Shown piece after piece: positions 38,910 through 48,348 of a stretch of DNA of 59,329 bases. Each line of letters opens with the position of its first letter. Position 1 is the first letter of the stretch. The notes below the pieces were generated by a model. That model saw only the letters and a program-made list of their open reading frames with translations. It made no database searches and had not been told where the DNA came from. This DNA comes from Alteromonas sp. BMJM2 (GTDB lineage Bacteria > Pseudomonadota > Gammaproteobacteria > Enterobacterales > Alteromonadaceae), in NCBI RefSeq assembly GCF_027257845.1, contig NZ_JAPVOT010000021.1, positions 1-59,329 of the forward strand. The letters are read 5' to 3'. The translations under genes were made by a program, and so were the position numbers.

Positions 38910-40271
38910 TCAGTCGCTACTTTTAATGTCTTCCATGTGATATTTATCGATAAGCGAATAAAGCGTTGGTCTTGTAACCCCAAGTAACTCAGCGGTTTTA
39001 GACATATTTTTTTCAGCTTTTTGATAAGCGTTTCGAATGGCTTTGCTCTCCGCTATTTCCCTCACTTCCCTCAAATTTAATGTGGTTGGTTCGTCAACAC
39101 TACCTGCCGGTAACAACCCTAAATCATCTGGCTGTATCACTGTACCCTCTGCCATAATGACTGCTGATTTAAGCTTATTTTGCATTTCTCGAATATTGCC
39201 AGGCCACTTGTGAGCAAGCATCGCGTTAACAGCAGATTCAGAAAAACTTTTAGCTTTCGCTTTAAACTCTTCTCGGTAGATATTGAGAAACGTTCGCGCT
39301 AGTAAAATGACATCCTGATCCCTGTCTCGCAGTGGAGGGATCATAATGGGCATTTCTCCTACCCTGTAATATAAATCTTCTCTGAATGTTTCATTTGCTA
39401 CCATAGCTTGTAAGTCTCTGTGAGTTGCACAGATAACCCGTATGTCTACTGGGATCTCACTTCTTCCACCTACTCGCTCAATAATACGCTCTTGAAGAAA
39501 GCGCAGCATTTTAGCTTGTAGACCAATAGGCATATCACCAATTTCATCAAGAAACAGTGTTCCGCCCTGAGCGGTTTCTATTTTACCTAACGTGGTTTTG
39601 TTAGCTCCAGTGAACGCCCCTTTTTCATACCCAAACAGCTCACTTTCAAGTAAATTTTCTGGTATTGATGCACAGTTAATCGCCACAAACGGCTTATCTT
39701 TTCGTGGACTGTGTTCGTGAATACTGCGGGCAAACACCTCTTTACCCGTACCACTTTCTCCGAGAAGCAAGGTGCTTATATCTGTATTTGCTATTTTCTC
39801 GGCGCGTTTTACTACTGTCTGAATGGCTTCGCTGTTTCCTACAATTCGAGACATTCCAGTGCGAGTGCGGGCTAAAATAGCATTCTCATGTTCCAATTTT
39901 GCTAAGTTTAAGGCTCGGTTTACCAATAGCTTTATCGTATCTGAATCGATGGGTTTCTGATAAAAGTCGTAGGCACCAAAATCTATAGCCTTAAGCGCAT
40001 TTTGCTTATCGCTATTTCCCGTTACCACAATTACCTTGGTACGGGGCGCAAGAGAAATTATATCGTGAAGTATACGCAGCCCTTCTGAGGCGTTAGCGGG
40101 GTCTGGGGGAAGTCCTAGATCAAGAGTAACAACTTTGGGCTCATGACGTCGCAACTGGGCAATTGCCGAGGTGTGATCATCGGCAAACACAACGTTGTAG
40201 TCGGTTAAACTCCACTTAAGCTGCTTTTGGATACCGAGGTCATCATCAACTACCAGTATGGTATCTGTCAT
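38910..40271 (-). CDS. prsR: Sigma-54-dependent response regulator PrsR (PEP-CTERM/exosortase type)
   Basis: PrsR is the enhancer-binding partner of kinase PrsK and in exosortase-bearing bacteria activates sigma-54 promoters of PEP-CTERM protein or exopolysaccharide genes. The receiver domain (1-120) has phospho-acceptor Asp51 in TLDLGLPP. The AAA+ domain (about 140-380) has GESGTGKE, the sigma-54-contacting GAFTGA and GGTLFLDEIGDMP. A Fis-type helix-turn-helix (NMSKTAELLGVTRPTLYSLI) ends the 453-residue protein. It lies 109 bp downstream of prsK. No exosortase or PEP-CTERM substrate gene is in the window. Confidence 0.9.
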   Translation of the reverse strand: MTDTILVVDDDLGIQKQLKWSLTDYNVVFADDHTSAIAQLRRHEPKVVTLDLGLPPDPANASEGLRILHDIISLAPRTKVIVVTGNSDKQNALKAIDFGAYDFYQKPIDSDTIKLLVNRALNLAKLEHENAILARTRTGMSRIVGNSEAIQTVVKRAEKIANTDISTLLLGESGTGKEVFARSIHEHSPRKDKPFVAINCASIPENLLESELFGYEKGAFTGANKTTLGKIETAQGGTLFLDEIGDMPIGLQAKMLRFLQERIIERVGGRSEIPVDIRVICATHRDLQAMVANETFREDLYYRVGEMPIMIPPLRDRDQDVILLARTFLNIYREEFKAKAKSFSESAVNAMLAHKWPGNIREMQNKLKSAVIMAEGTVIQPDDLGLLPAGSVDEPTTLNLREVREIAESKAIRNAYQKAEKNMSKTAELLGVTRPTLYSLIDKYHMEDIKSSD

Positions 40272-40380
40272 CTTGTTATCCTATTTTTCTACTTCATCAT
40301 ACGCCGCGAACAATCCACTGCGCTCGTATTTGATTGCGTGCCTATGCACCTAGGCGCCATTGTGCGACATGTATCATCGC

Positions 40381-42417
40381 CTATTTTATGGGAAAATGCA
40401 GTGTAAAACAGCTGCCTTTTCCCACTTCACTTTGTACGGTAAGTTTACCGCCGATAGATTCTAGGTAGGTTTTTGCATCGTAAGCGCCAATGCCCATGCC
40501 CGCATTTCCCTTGGTAGTATCAAACGGTTTGAAAAGACGCTCTTCAATAAAACTTCTTTCCATACCTGTACCAGTATCTTCGATCATGACCATTTGCGTG
40601 CGCTGCGCCCCATCAACTGTCAAAACCACATCAACTTCGCCGTCATCTGCGGTGGCTTGCTGAGCATTACTTATGAGGTGGTAAAGTACATTGGCCACTT
40701 TCTCTTTGTCCACAATAACCGACTCTTCTTTCATCAAGTGCACTTTGGGTACAGGAGAAATAGAACTGCAGCGCTGTGATACTACCTCATCGACAATACG
40801 CGAAAGATACTGGTCATCATTCACACTCTCTTCAACTACTTTTTTATCCGTTAATTGTTTGAGCATTTTTTCCATGCGCGCTTTTGTATGCTCAAGAGTC
40901 TCAAAGGTATCTTCAATGAATTCAGGATTGTGTTTGTGTTGTTGCGCATTAGCGAGAATGAGATCTACTTGGGCAAGCACGTTTTTTAAATCGTGTAATA
41001 CAAATGCTGACATCCGATTAAACGCTGCGAATTGTGCATTCTCTGCCACAACTTGGGCTGCTTCATGATGCTGTATAAATGTCCCAACTTGTTCTGATAC
41101 AGCGTTAAGGTAATCTTTCACCTCCCAATTCAAGGCAACTTTTTCTTTGTCACTCGCAGCTAATACCGCGAAGCCCCATACCTGAGAATCTTGCATGAAT
41201 GGAATGAAAAGCTGATAACCCCATTGTTTCAAAACCTCTCTATCTAGCTTTAGCCCTTCGTAGTCAAAGGGCTTGACTAAATATGCATCCGTATCAATAA
41301 CCCATCCCTTTTCACCGCTATATTCAACTAGCTGCGTGAGCATAGCGTGCTGCTTTTCATTTGGGTTAGTATCCCCTGATGGTGACGCTGCGGCTACACA
41401 GTCTAGGCCGCTTTTTGACACTTTAAATAACAGGCCTGAGTCATATTGAATTGCATTTAAAAGACCGGTTAACCCCGCATGATAAACGTCAGCACTGCTA
41501 TCCCCTGAATGAGTTAACCATTTGGTAAGTTTTACCCACTCCACGCGATAATCGTATTGATTGGCAAAAAAGTGCTTAGTAATAAAAATTTTGATTTTTG
41601 CTCTAAATGCATTAGACAGAAATACAGTGGCTAATAAAGCGAAAGACATGACCACTAAAATAATTTGTACCGTAGCCCCCCAGCTTCCCCCCATAAAATT
41701 AATCGCATAACCAACAACAGCCATGACAAATAAGTAGCCACCGGCCACTAGTAACAAAGAGCTATGAAGTACTACATCTCGAGAAATGAAAATATCAATA
41801 CCCCAGTGATGAATACGACGAATAGAAATGACCAGCAGCGGCATGAGAAGGAAATAGATATAGCCTCGCGCTGCGATGTACCCGACCTCAACTTGATTAA
41901 CCATGGTCGCATTCGCATAGGTGACAAACTCGAAAACATTTGCCGCACCAAGATAAATAATAAGGGGTTTAAACGCCCACTGCTCTCGCCCTGCCTGACG
42001 ATACACAACCTCTAGTAATACAAGCACTTCCAACGACAACACAATGAGCGTTAAAAAGCTCCACGTGGGCTCGATAGCAAATAGGTAGGGCGCGGCAAGG
42101 GCTACAATAGCAGGCGCCATGATCATCAATGTCGCGGGGCGACGAAGTACGTGATGAAGGTTTTGAAAGTTAGTTTGAATACAGCCAGCAAGAAAAAGAA
42201 GCCACGCCAGCTGCTTTACTATATCAACTGTTAATAACCAGTTGAGCGAAATAGGGCCAAACAACACTGTAATTAAACTTGTCGACCAAACGAAGGTAGT
42301 GGCTGTAGCGAGAACGAGCAAATGCTTCGCTACTCCGGGCTTCCTTACCGTTAGCAATAAAAGTAGCAGTGCTAAATGCGCAAGGCTATTTAGCCCATAA
42401 CCTAAATCTGAAACCAT
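40381..42417 (-). CDS. prsK: Membrane sensor histidine kinase PrsK
   Basis: PrsK is the exosortase/PEP-CTERM-system histidine kinase. The first 275 residues form about eight membrane helices, followed by a GAF-like domain (about 300-445), a dimerisation helix with the H-box FVLHDLKN, and an HATPase domain with N-box HLISNAQQAT, G1 EDTGTGM and G2 GMGIGAYDAK. The 678-residue length fits the family. Gene order prsK-prsR on the minus strand supports an operon. Confidence 0.88.
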   Translation of the reverse strand: MVSDLGYGLNSLAHLALLLLLLTVRKPGVAKHLLVLATATTFVWSTSLITVLFGPISLNWLLTVDIVKQLAWLLFLAGCIQTNFQNLHHVLRRPATLMIMAPAIVALAAPYLFAIEPTWSFLTLIVLSLEVLVLLEVVYRQAGREQWAFKPLIIYLGAANVFEFVTYANATMVNQVEVGYIAARGYIYFLLMPLLVISIRRIHHWGIDIFISRDVVLHSSLLLVAGGYLFVMAVVGYAINFMGGSWGATVQIILVVMSFALLATVFLSNAFRAKIKIFITKHFFANQYDYRVEWVKLTKWLTHSGDSSADVYHAGLTGLLNAIQYDSGLLFKVSKSGLDCVAAASPSGDTNPNEKQHAMLTQLVEYSGEKGWVIDTDAYLVKPFDYEGLKLDREVLKQWGYQLFIPFMQDSQVWGFAVLAASDKEKVALNWEVKDYLNAVSEQVGTFIQHHEAAQVVAENAQFAAFNRMSAFVLHDLKNVLAQVDLILANAQQHKHNPEFIEDTFETLEHTKARMEKMLKQLTDKKVVEESVNDDQYLSRIVDEVVSQRCSSISPVPKVHLMKEESVIVDKEKVANVLYHLISNAQQATADDGEVDVVLTVDGAQRTQMVMIEDTGTGMERSFIEERLFKPFDTTKGNAGMGIGAYDAKTYLESIGGKLTVQSEVGKGSCFTLHFPIK

Positions 42418-42586
42418 TCCTTCGCTGTCATCCTAGTAATTCTTTTCATATTGGGTTTGGTTGGCTATTTCTCATAAGCAGCTATTGCTGAGACAAGCCT
42501 CAAACGACTACATTCAAGCGCTCATCTTTAAATGCCATTCTTAGATGCTGGCCTTTGGGTGCTTGTCTAAGCGCTTGTTTACGCGC

Positions 42587-43711
42587 TTAGCGTTTTTTAA
42601 CTACCAAAGAGCCAATGGAGTAGCCTGCACCAAATGAACATAGCACGCCCAAATCACCAGAAACGAGGTCTTGATGATGCAAGCCAAACGCAATGACAGA
42701 ACCCGCCGACGCTGTATTAGCATACTCATCTAACACAATGGGCGCTTCTTGTTGTGTTGCATCTCTACCAAGCAGACGCTTACAAATCAATGTATTCATA
42801 TTGATATTCGCCTGATGTAGCCACCATCGCTTTACTTGGGCAGGCGTAATATTGTGTTTTTCTAAATGCGCTTCGATGTGTGAGGCCGCCATGGGGCAAA
42901 CTTCTTTGAACACTTTACGCCCTGCCTGATGGAACAGCTTGTCGACACCATAGGGCTCAACGTCTTCGGCTCTGGTTAAATAACCAAAGTTTGAGCGTAT
43001 ATTATTTGAATATTTGGTTACCGCTTTGGTGCTCAGAACATCATAAACATGCTCGCTTTTTGCAGTATCAGCTAATTCCATAACGGTTGCTGTGGCTACG
43101 TCGCCAAAAATGAAGTGGCTATCTCGATCGGTATAGTTTATTTGCGGCGATACTAGTTCGGGGTTTATCACCAACACTCGAGAAGCGTTGCCGGCACTTA
43201 GCATTTCAAAAGCTCGATGCATCCCGAACGTTGCTGCAGAACAAGCCACAAGCATGTCAAAACCAAAGCCTTCTATGTTAAGCGCTTCTTGTACTTCAAT
43301 AGCAATAGCTGGGTAAGCTCGTTGTGTATAAGCGCATGAAACAATAACAGCATCAATCTCCTGTGCATTCACGTTCGCTGAATCAAGGGCTAAGCGTGCA
43401 GCTTCAACAGCTATTTCAGCCTGATGCGACAACACATCATCGCTACGAGGTGAAATTTTGGGTTTCATTCGCTCAATATCTAAAGCGCCTTCTTTCTGAT
43501 AGATATATCGACTTTTTATGCCCGATGCTTTTTCAATGAATTCAGCGCTTGAATAGGGCATTGGCGCAACGTCGCCGTTTTCAATGTCTTGTTTATTTTT
43601 TTCGTTAAAACTGTCTACATACGCATTGTAACTTGCTACCAATTCTTCGTTGGTGATGCTTTCTTCAGGGTGCCAGACACCCACGCCACTTATCACGACC
43701 TGCTGAGACAT
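42587..43711 (-). CDS. FabH-like beta-ketoacyl-ACP synthase III
   Basis: The thiolase-fold enzyme condenses an acyl-CoA with malonyl-ACP or a similar acceptor. Catalytic residues are visible: Cys157 in LVACSAATFG, His299 in WLHQANINMN and Asn332 in EYANTASAGS. At 374 residues it is longer than canonical FabH (about 320), with an N-terminal insert at about 30-90, like a second FabH-type protein known in several marine gammaproteobacteria. Priming of a special fatty acid or lipid is possible; the substrate is unknown. A TAAGCGC/GCGCTTA hairpin overlaps its stop codon (42568-42589). Confidence 0.85.
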   Translation of the reverse strand: MSQQVVISGVGVWHPEESITNEELVASYNAYVDSFNEKNKQDIENGDVAPMPYSSAEFIEKASGIKSRYIYQKEGALDIERMKPKISPRSDDVLSHQAEIAVEAARLALDSANVNAQEIDAVIVSCAYTQRAYPAIAIEVQEALNIEGFGFDMLVACSAATFGMHRAFEMLSAGNASRVLVINPELVSPQINYTDRDSHFIFGDVATATVMELADTAKSEHVYDVLSTKAVTKYSNNIRSNFGYLTRAEDVEPYGVDKLFHQAGRKVFKEVCPMAASHIEAHLEKHNITPAQVKRWWLHQANINMNTLICKRLLGRDATQQEAPIVLDEYANTASAGSVIAFGLHHQDLVSGDLGVLCSFGAGYSIGSLVVKKR

Positions 43712-44051
43712 AGTTACTCTCTTTTTAATTATACGCTTCTATTATTTGGTGAACCTAGATGGCAAATACAGGTGCACAAATGCTATTTCTAAAGCAATCG
43801 ATTGCGCCCTATTTTACGGCTGAATCACCTACGCAACAGTATTAAAGGCAATAATACACCGTCTGTGTATTTGAATTAGGCAAACCTTTAATGCCTTTGC
43901 TCGCTGGCATCATATAAACGCCTCTGCATTTGCTATAGCTTACCTCAATCCAGTCGCTCTGTAACTATTCTCAACCAGTGAACGTAGGCGGAATATTTAG
44001 AGCGCTTTACACAATGTCTACTCGCATACAGTAAACGCCATCGCTAGAAAC
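43712..44051. other. Intergenic region upstream of the FabH-like gene
   Basis: These bases presumably hold the promoter of the minus-strand ketoacyl synthase gene. A 12-bp palindrome GCAATCGATTGC lies at 43794-43805. No gene or clear hexamer pair was recognised. Confidence 0.4.
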
Positions 44052-44077
44052 AAAAAACCCGCTTTAAAGCGGGCTTT
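44052..44077 (-). terminator. Terminator after the choice-of-anchor I gene
   Basis: CCCGCTTT and AAAGCGGG (44058-44073) make a perfect palindromic stem. On the minus strand TTTTTT follows. It lies 40 bases after the gene's stop. Confidence 0.92.
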
Positions 44078-44117
44078 TATCGTAATCTCATCACGCTGCG
44101 TTGCAGCTATTTTTACA

Positions 44118-45920
44118 TTACAGCTGGCTAATTTGCCATACCGATACAGTCCCGCTTACTTCATTACCGACAACCAATAACGCTTCACCGCTTGGGCTGT
44201 CGTCTGCACTAACAAACACTAAACTCTCAGGCGCTAAGTCGCCAATCACATCGTCAGAGGTTAGGCCTTCAGTTAGGTCTCGGTTAATGACGTATTCGGT
44301 AAATTGCGCGTCATACGGATTAGTCACGTCGTAAACGAAAATTCCGCCCATGCGCTCTAAACCAATAAATGCGTAGGTGCGATCGCCAATTTGGCCAACA
44401 GTAATAGCTTCCGGCTCGGGTCCCTTATTTTCAGAACGTGAATCGGCTGCGTTTACGTCGTTATCGTTATTAAATTGTGCACCGTGTACTGACGCCGTAA
44501 TACGCTCAAAATCATCGCCCGAATCGAAAACCACTAAGCCGTTTTGATCCCAAATGGTGAATGAACGTGCGCCATAGGTATATGCAGCATCGTATTCACC
44601 GTCACTATCAGCGTCGCCCATGGCTGTGGTAACACGTAAATCGTCAGCTTCTCCAGTGGCTTGCAACATAGCTAATTCAGAGTTTGCCTCTGCAACTAAA
44701 TCACTCACTTTTACTTCATCGGTGTAAGCTAAACAGCCGTCGTCTTCATCAAAAGAAACACCACCAGCAGCGGTACATGCAGCTTCATCAGCCGCATCGA
44801 AAAAGTATTCACGGGCATCACCTTCGTTTGCAGTCACAATGAAGGTAGCGTCTTTCCAAGTAAAAGTAGCAAGACTATCAGGCTGATACACACCGTACAG
44901 ACCGGCGTACTGACCAAAGCTTACTGAACTGTCTTCTTGAATATCGATATTCAAATCAGCCCATGCTTTAGTACCTAACCCTACAACATCAACCGTTAAC
45001 TCTTCTAAATCAAGAATCGCTAAGCCGTTATTTTCTTGCAAGCTAATGTAGGCAACATCATTTGTTGCTGCAATGTACTCAGGCTCTAAGTCTTGCGCTA
45101 CGGTTGTCGCAATAGCAGTACCGTTAATTGTGCGACCTGAGGGATTGGGGAACATCATGCCCTGTGCCATCAATTCGGCTTGTGAACCATTAAACGAGGT
45201 AAAACCAACAGTAGTTCCCGTTTCTTCTGGTTCACCACTGGCAAGTACATTAATAACTGATACCGAACCAACCGGGTCTATTGTGTAGTCATCAGAAGGC
45301 TCGCCTTCGTTAGCCACTAGCACTTTACCGCCATCAGGAGTAAAAGTGACCATATCGGGCAGCGCGCCCACTTCTACTGAATCTAAAAATGCTGGGGCTG
45401 CGCTATCTAAACCGCTGTAGAAAAGTACATAGCCGTTGTCAGTTTTCACTGCTGCGGATACTGCAACGGCCATAAGGTCACCGCTGACCGCTATACTGTT
45501 AACACCGCCTAGGGCAACACCATTGATGTCTGCAGGTAAATTAACCGTTGAAGGCGTGAGGTTGACTGTGTTTATCGGGTCGCCTAACGCCGCTGTAGTG
45601 ACAGTGCCAGCGGGAATAACCGCTATAGTATTGGTTGAGGTGTTAGTTGCGTAAATCGTTTGGGTATCGGCGTGATATTGAACAATTTCAGCAGCGCCTT
45701 GATTACCTAAAAATGCACGGCCTACCACATCTAAGGCAATACCAATTGAAGCATCAGTACCGTCAGAACCATCTGCGCCAGGTGTTCCTTGTTCACCCTG
45801 GGGCCCTTGAGCACCCGTTTCGCCTTGCTCGCCATCGTCGCCGTCTAGACCACAACCCGTTAACGATGCAGACACAAGAAGGGCGAGTAATCCGTACTTG
45901 AATTTATTACGCACTGCCAT
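44118..45920 (-). CDS. Choice-of-anchor I lipoprotein with collagen-like segment
   Basis: A lipobox (SLTGC, Cys23) is followed by a short run of collagen-like Gly-X-Y triplets (about 31-54, GEQGETGAQGPQGEQG) and then a large domain of about 540 residues. That domain contains VANEGEPSDDY, TANEGDAREYF and GPEPEAITVG, typical of the choice-of-anchor I / alkaline-phosphatase-associated beta-propeller family. The protein is probably on the outer membrane surface or secreted. The family's activity is not established; phosphate scavenging has been suggested from context in other bacteria. It is a single gene with its own terminator. Confidence 0.82.
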   Translation of the reverse strand: MAVRNKFKYGLLALLVSASLTGCGLDGDDGEQGETGAQGPQGEQGTPGADGSDGTDASIGIALDVVGRAFLGNQGAAEIVQYHADTQTIYATNTSTNTIAVIPAGTVTTAALGDPINTVNLTPSTVNLPADINGVALGGVNSIAVSGDLMAVAVSAAVKTDNGYVLFYSGLDSAAPAFLDSVEVGALPDMVTFTPDGGKVLVANEGEPSDDYTIDPVGSVSVINVLASGEPEETGTTVGFTSFNGSQAELMAQGMMFPNPSGRTINGTAIATTVAQDLEPEYIAATNDVAYISLQENNGLAILDLEELTVDVVGLGTKAWADLNIDIQEDSSVSFGQYAGLYGVYQPDSLATFTWKDATFIVTANEGDAREYFFDAADEAACTAAGGVSFDEDDGCLAYTDEVKVSDLVAEANSELAMLQATGEADDLRVTTAMGDADSDGEYDAAYTYGARSFTIWDQNGLVVFDSGDDFERITASVHGAQFNNDNDVNAADSRSENKGPEPEAITVGQIGDRTYAFIGLERMGGIFVYDVTNPYDAQFTEYVINRDLTEGLTSDDVIGDLAPESLVFVSADDSPSGEALLVVGNEVSGTVSVWQISQL

Positions 45921-46360
45921 TTTTATTTCCTTTTTTATTAGTGTGTTATTCAGTGTTGGACTGTTGAAATAGGTATCACTTCCTGCGCACTAGTACAATC
46001 AGCAGGTGTAGGTATCTGTTCAACATTATTCCAGTACAACAGAAATATCATGTAACTTCTATGTATAAATTAAAGCCAGTTTATGACACAAATATTAATT
46101 TGGCAAAGGCTTTACCAAGGGCTATCAACTACTTATTGAGCGATGATATTTTTCCCGTTACATGTCGCGTGAACGACTAAGTCATTTAGCTACTATTGAT
46201 GTATCAAAAATAGATGTATGCTTGGCAATAGCCTTTTGGCCTTTGGTCTGCACGTTTTGCGCTTTTATTAAACCGCGTTGACCTAGAAGTGCTTAAAAAC
46301 TGCAAACCAAAGATCATCAGGCTCAAAGCCAATAGATGTTAAAGACACGAAGGACTTAAA
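45921..46360. other. Divergent intergenic region choice-of-anchor I / M48
   Basis: This 440-bp gap must carry promoters for the two divergent lipoprotein genes. GGAAA before 45921 (minus strand) and AGGAC before 46361 are the ribosome binding sites. No gene, Pho box or terminator was convincing. Confidence 0.4.
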
Positions 46361-47161
46361 ATGAAATTGAAATTCACTTTGTCAGCAGCGGTAGCGGCTG
46401 CGCTCGCACTATCAGCTTGTGCCACTTCTCCAACTGGCAGAAATCAGGTACTGCTTTTTTCTGACTCCCAGTTGTCTGAAATGGGGGCACAGGCATTTTC
46501 AGGTATGAAAGAAGAACTCAAAGTGTCGACTAAGCGAGTGCAGAACACTTACGTGGAATGTATTGCCAATGCAATTACTGCACAGGTGCCCGCCTCTGTT
46601 TTTGACGGGAAATGGGAAGTGGTGGTTTTTGACGATGAGCAAGTCAATGCATTTGCTTTGCCTGGCGGTAAAATAGGGGTTTATACTGGCCTTCTTGGCG
46701 TGGCTGAAAACCAGCATCAGCTTGCAGCAGTCATTGGGCATGAAGTAGGTCACGTAATCGCAGAACACGGTAATGAGCGTATGTCTCAATCTACCTTGAT
46801 TAATATGGGTACTCAAGCAGCGGGCCAGGTGCTTGCAGCGAATGAGGTGCCTCAGTCCGGCCCTATTATGGCGGCTATTGGATTAGGCATGCAGGTTGGT
46901 GTTCAATTACCTTTTAGCAGAACTCACGAATCAGAAGCCGATGAAATAGGTCTACAGCTCATGGCAAAGTCTGGCTTTGACCCTCGTCAGTCTGTCAACC
47001 TTTGGCAGAACATGGAGGCAGCGAGTGGAGGAAATAGCCCAATGGAGTTTTTATCTACTCACCCGGCTCCGCAAACGCGTATTAAAGATTTAAGAGCAAA
47101 TATGGGTCCAGCGCTTGCTGATTATCAAGCCACGAACAACCGCCCCAATTGTAAGCAGTAA
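46361..47161 (+). CDS. M48-family metalloprotease lipoprotein (LoiP-like)
   Basis: A lipobox LSAC (Cys20) marks an outer-membrane lipoprotein. The M48 protease domain has HEVGH at 127-131 with the third zinc ligand in THESEADEIG, as in LoiP (YggG) of E. coli, which degrades misfolded envelope proteins and is activated in low-salt stress. ALPGGKIGVYTGLL is a typical family segment. Length (266 residues) is normal. Its stop is only 14 bp before the MITE-like element. Confidence 0.9.
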   Translation: MKLKFTLSAAVAAALALSACATSPTGRNQVLLFSDSQLSEMGAQAFSGMKEELKVSTKRVQNTYVECIANAITAQVPASVFDGKWEVVVFDDEQVNAFALPGGKIGVYTGLLGVAENQHQLAAVIGHEVGHVIAEHGNERMSQSTLINMGTQAAGQVLAANEVPQSGPIMAAIGLGMQVGVQLPFSRTHESEADEIGLQLMAKSGFDPRQSVNLWQNMEAASGGNSPMEFLSTHPAPQTRIKDLRANMGPALADYQATNNRPNCKQ

Positions 47162-47175
47162 TTCAAAGTAATAGA

Positions 47176-47452
47176 AGGGCGTGTTGATCTTTGCTGTACA
47201 AGTTTTGGGCTAAATGGAAGCATTTTAATCGCGAAACAGTCCTGTAGGCCTAGTGGGCTAAGTCAAAGGGCCAAATAAAAAGCGGGGCCAAAGAGTAAAA
47301 TGCTTCCATAACGCCCCCTTCGGGCAGCGCCTGTGAGCTATTTACTCTGCGTTGAATGGTTTCGATTTAGCCCGCTAGACCTTCAACCATTCGCCTTGTT
47401 TAAATAGCTCACAGACCGCTGCAAAAATGTACAGCAAAGATCAACACGCCCT
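47176..47452. mobile_element. MITE-like element, 277 bp, with 25-bp perfect terminal inverted repeats
   Basis: The ends (47176-47200 and 47428-47452) are exact 25-bp inverted repeats beginning AGGGCGTGTTGATC. Two more nested stems lie inside: a 13-bp stem (47215-47227 with 47296-47308) and a long stem (47324-47344 with 47401-47422), the latter enclosing an 8-bp stem (47354-47361 with 47385-47392). No coding frame is present and no obvious target duplication flanks it. It looks like a non-autonomous transposable element or a repeat-borne structured RNA. Confidence 0.75.
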
Positions 47453-47456
47453 AATA

Positions 47457-47485
47457 AAAAACGCCGCTTAAAAGCGGCGTTTTTG
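47457..47485 (-). terminator. Terminator after mscS (bidirectional shape)
   Basis: AAAACGCCGC and GCGGCGTTTT form a symmetric stem with A and T runs on both sides. It lies 20 bases after the mscS stop and may also end plus-strand transcripts from the M48 gene. Confidence 0.9.
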
Positions 47486-47505
47486 TTTATCTAGATGGTG
47501 TAGTC

Positions 47506-48348
47506 TTACTCACCATCTGTTTTATGCAAATGCACGTCCATTTGTGGGAACGGAATAGAGATGCCTTCTTGGTCGAAACGCAATTTAACCGCTTCGGTAA
47601 AATCGAACTTAACGCCCCAGAAATCTGATGCCTTAACCCATGGGCGAACCACGAAGTTAACGCTACTGTCGGCAAGCTCAGACACTGCGACAGTAGGAGC
47701 TGGCTCCGCTAAGATTCGCTCGTCAGCTGACACCATCTCTTGAAGTATTTGCTTCGCTTTTAATAAATCAGCGTCGTATCCAATACCTACAACCATATCT
47801 ACACGGCGAGTTTCTTTAGCCGAGTAATTGGTAATATTGCCACTGTAGATATTACCGTTTGGTACAATAATTTCTTTATTGTCAGGCGTTGTCATTGTCG
47901 TTGTAAAAATGCCAATCTTTTTAATTGAGCCCGCAGTTCCACCCGCTTCAACGAAGTCACCCGCTTTAAATGGTTTGAATAAAAGAAGCATTACGCCCGC
48001 TGCGAAATTCTTGAGCGAGTCTTGTAATGACAAACCAATAGCTAGGCCAGCAGCACCTAAAATAGCAACAAGCGATGTGGTGTCAACGCCAAGTTGGTCT
48101 AGCGATGCTACAATAACGAATAGCATTAATATGGCGCTAATGATTGCTTCTAAAAAGTCGACAAGCATGTCGTCGTATTTAGATTTGGCCATTACGCGTC
48201 GGAACACTGACAGCAGCAGTCCTACAACAATTTTACCAATAACATAAATTGCAATTGCCATGGCGATATTAATGCCCCATGGAATTGCGTAATCATTTAT
48301 ATACCTTTCAACGTCACTTGCAGAAAAGAGCGAGAGTTGTTCTTCCAT
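47506..48348 (-). CDS. mscS: Small-conductance mechanosensitive channel MscS
   Basis: MscS opens under membrane tension to release solutes during hypo-osmotic shock. The 280-residue protein has three membrane helices (about 20-45, 58-80, 85-115). The pore helix is GAAGLAIGLSLQDSLKNFAAGVML with the Gly/Ala packing and Asn-Phe kink; the cytoplasmic beta domain and C-terminal cage follow. The length matches E. coli MscS (286). It is likely monocistronic. Confidence 0.93.
   Translation of the reverse strand: MEEQLSLFSASDVERYINDYAIPWGINIAMAIAIYVIGKIVVGLLLSVFRRVMAKSKYDDMLVDFLEAIISAILMLFVIVASLDQLGVDTTSLVAILGAAGLAIGLSLQDSLKNFAAGVMLLLFKPFKAGDFVEAGGTAGSIKKIGIFTTTMTTPDNKEIIVPNGNIYSGNITNYSAKETRRVDMVVGIGYDADLLKAKQILQEMVSADERILAEPAPTVAVSELADSSVNFVVRPWVKASDFWGVKFDFTEAVKLRFDQEGISIPFPQMDVHLHKTDGE

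Noticed and set aside
42560..42600. Hairpin TAAGCGC/GCGCTTA with T run on the plus strand at the end of the FabH-like gene
   Set aside because: The T run is on the wrong strand for the minus-strand gene and no plus-strand gene precedes it, so it is not called a terminator.
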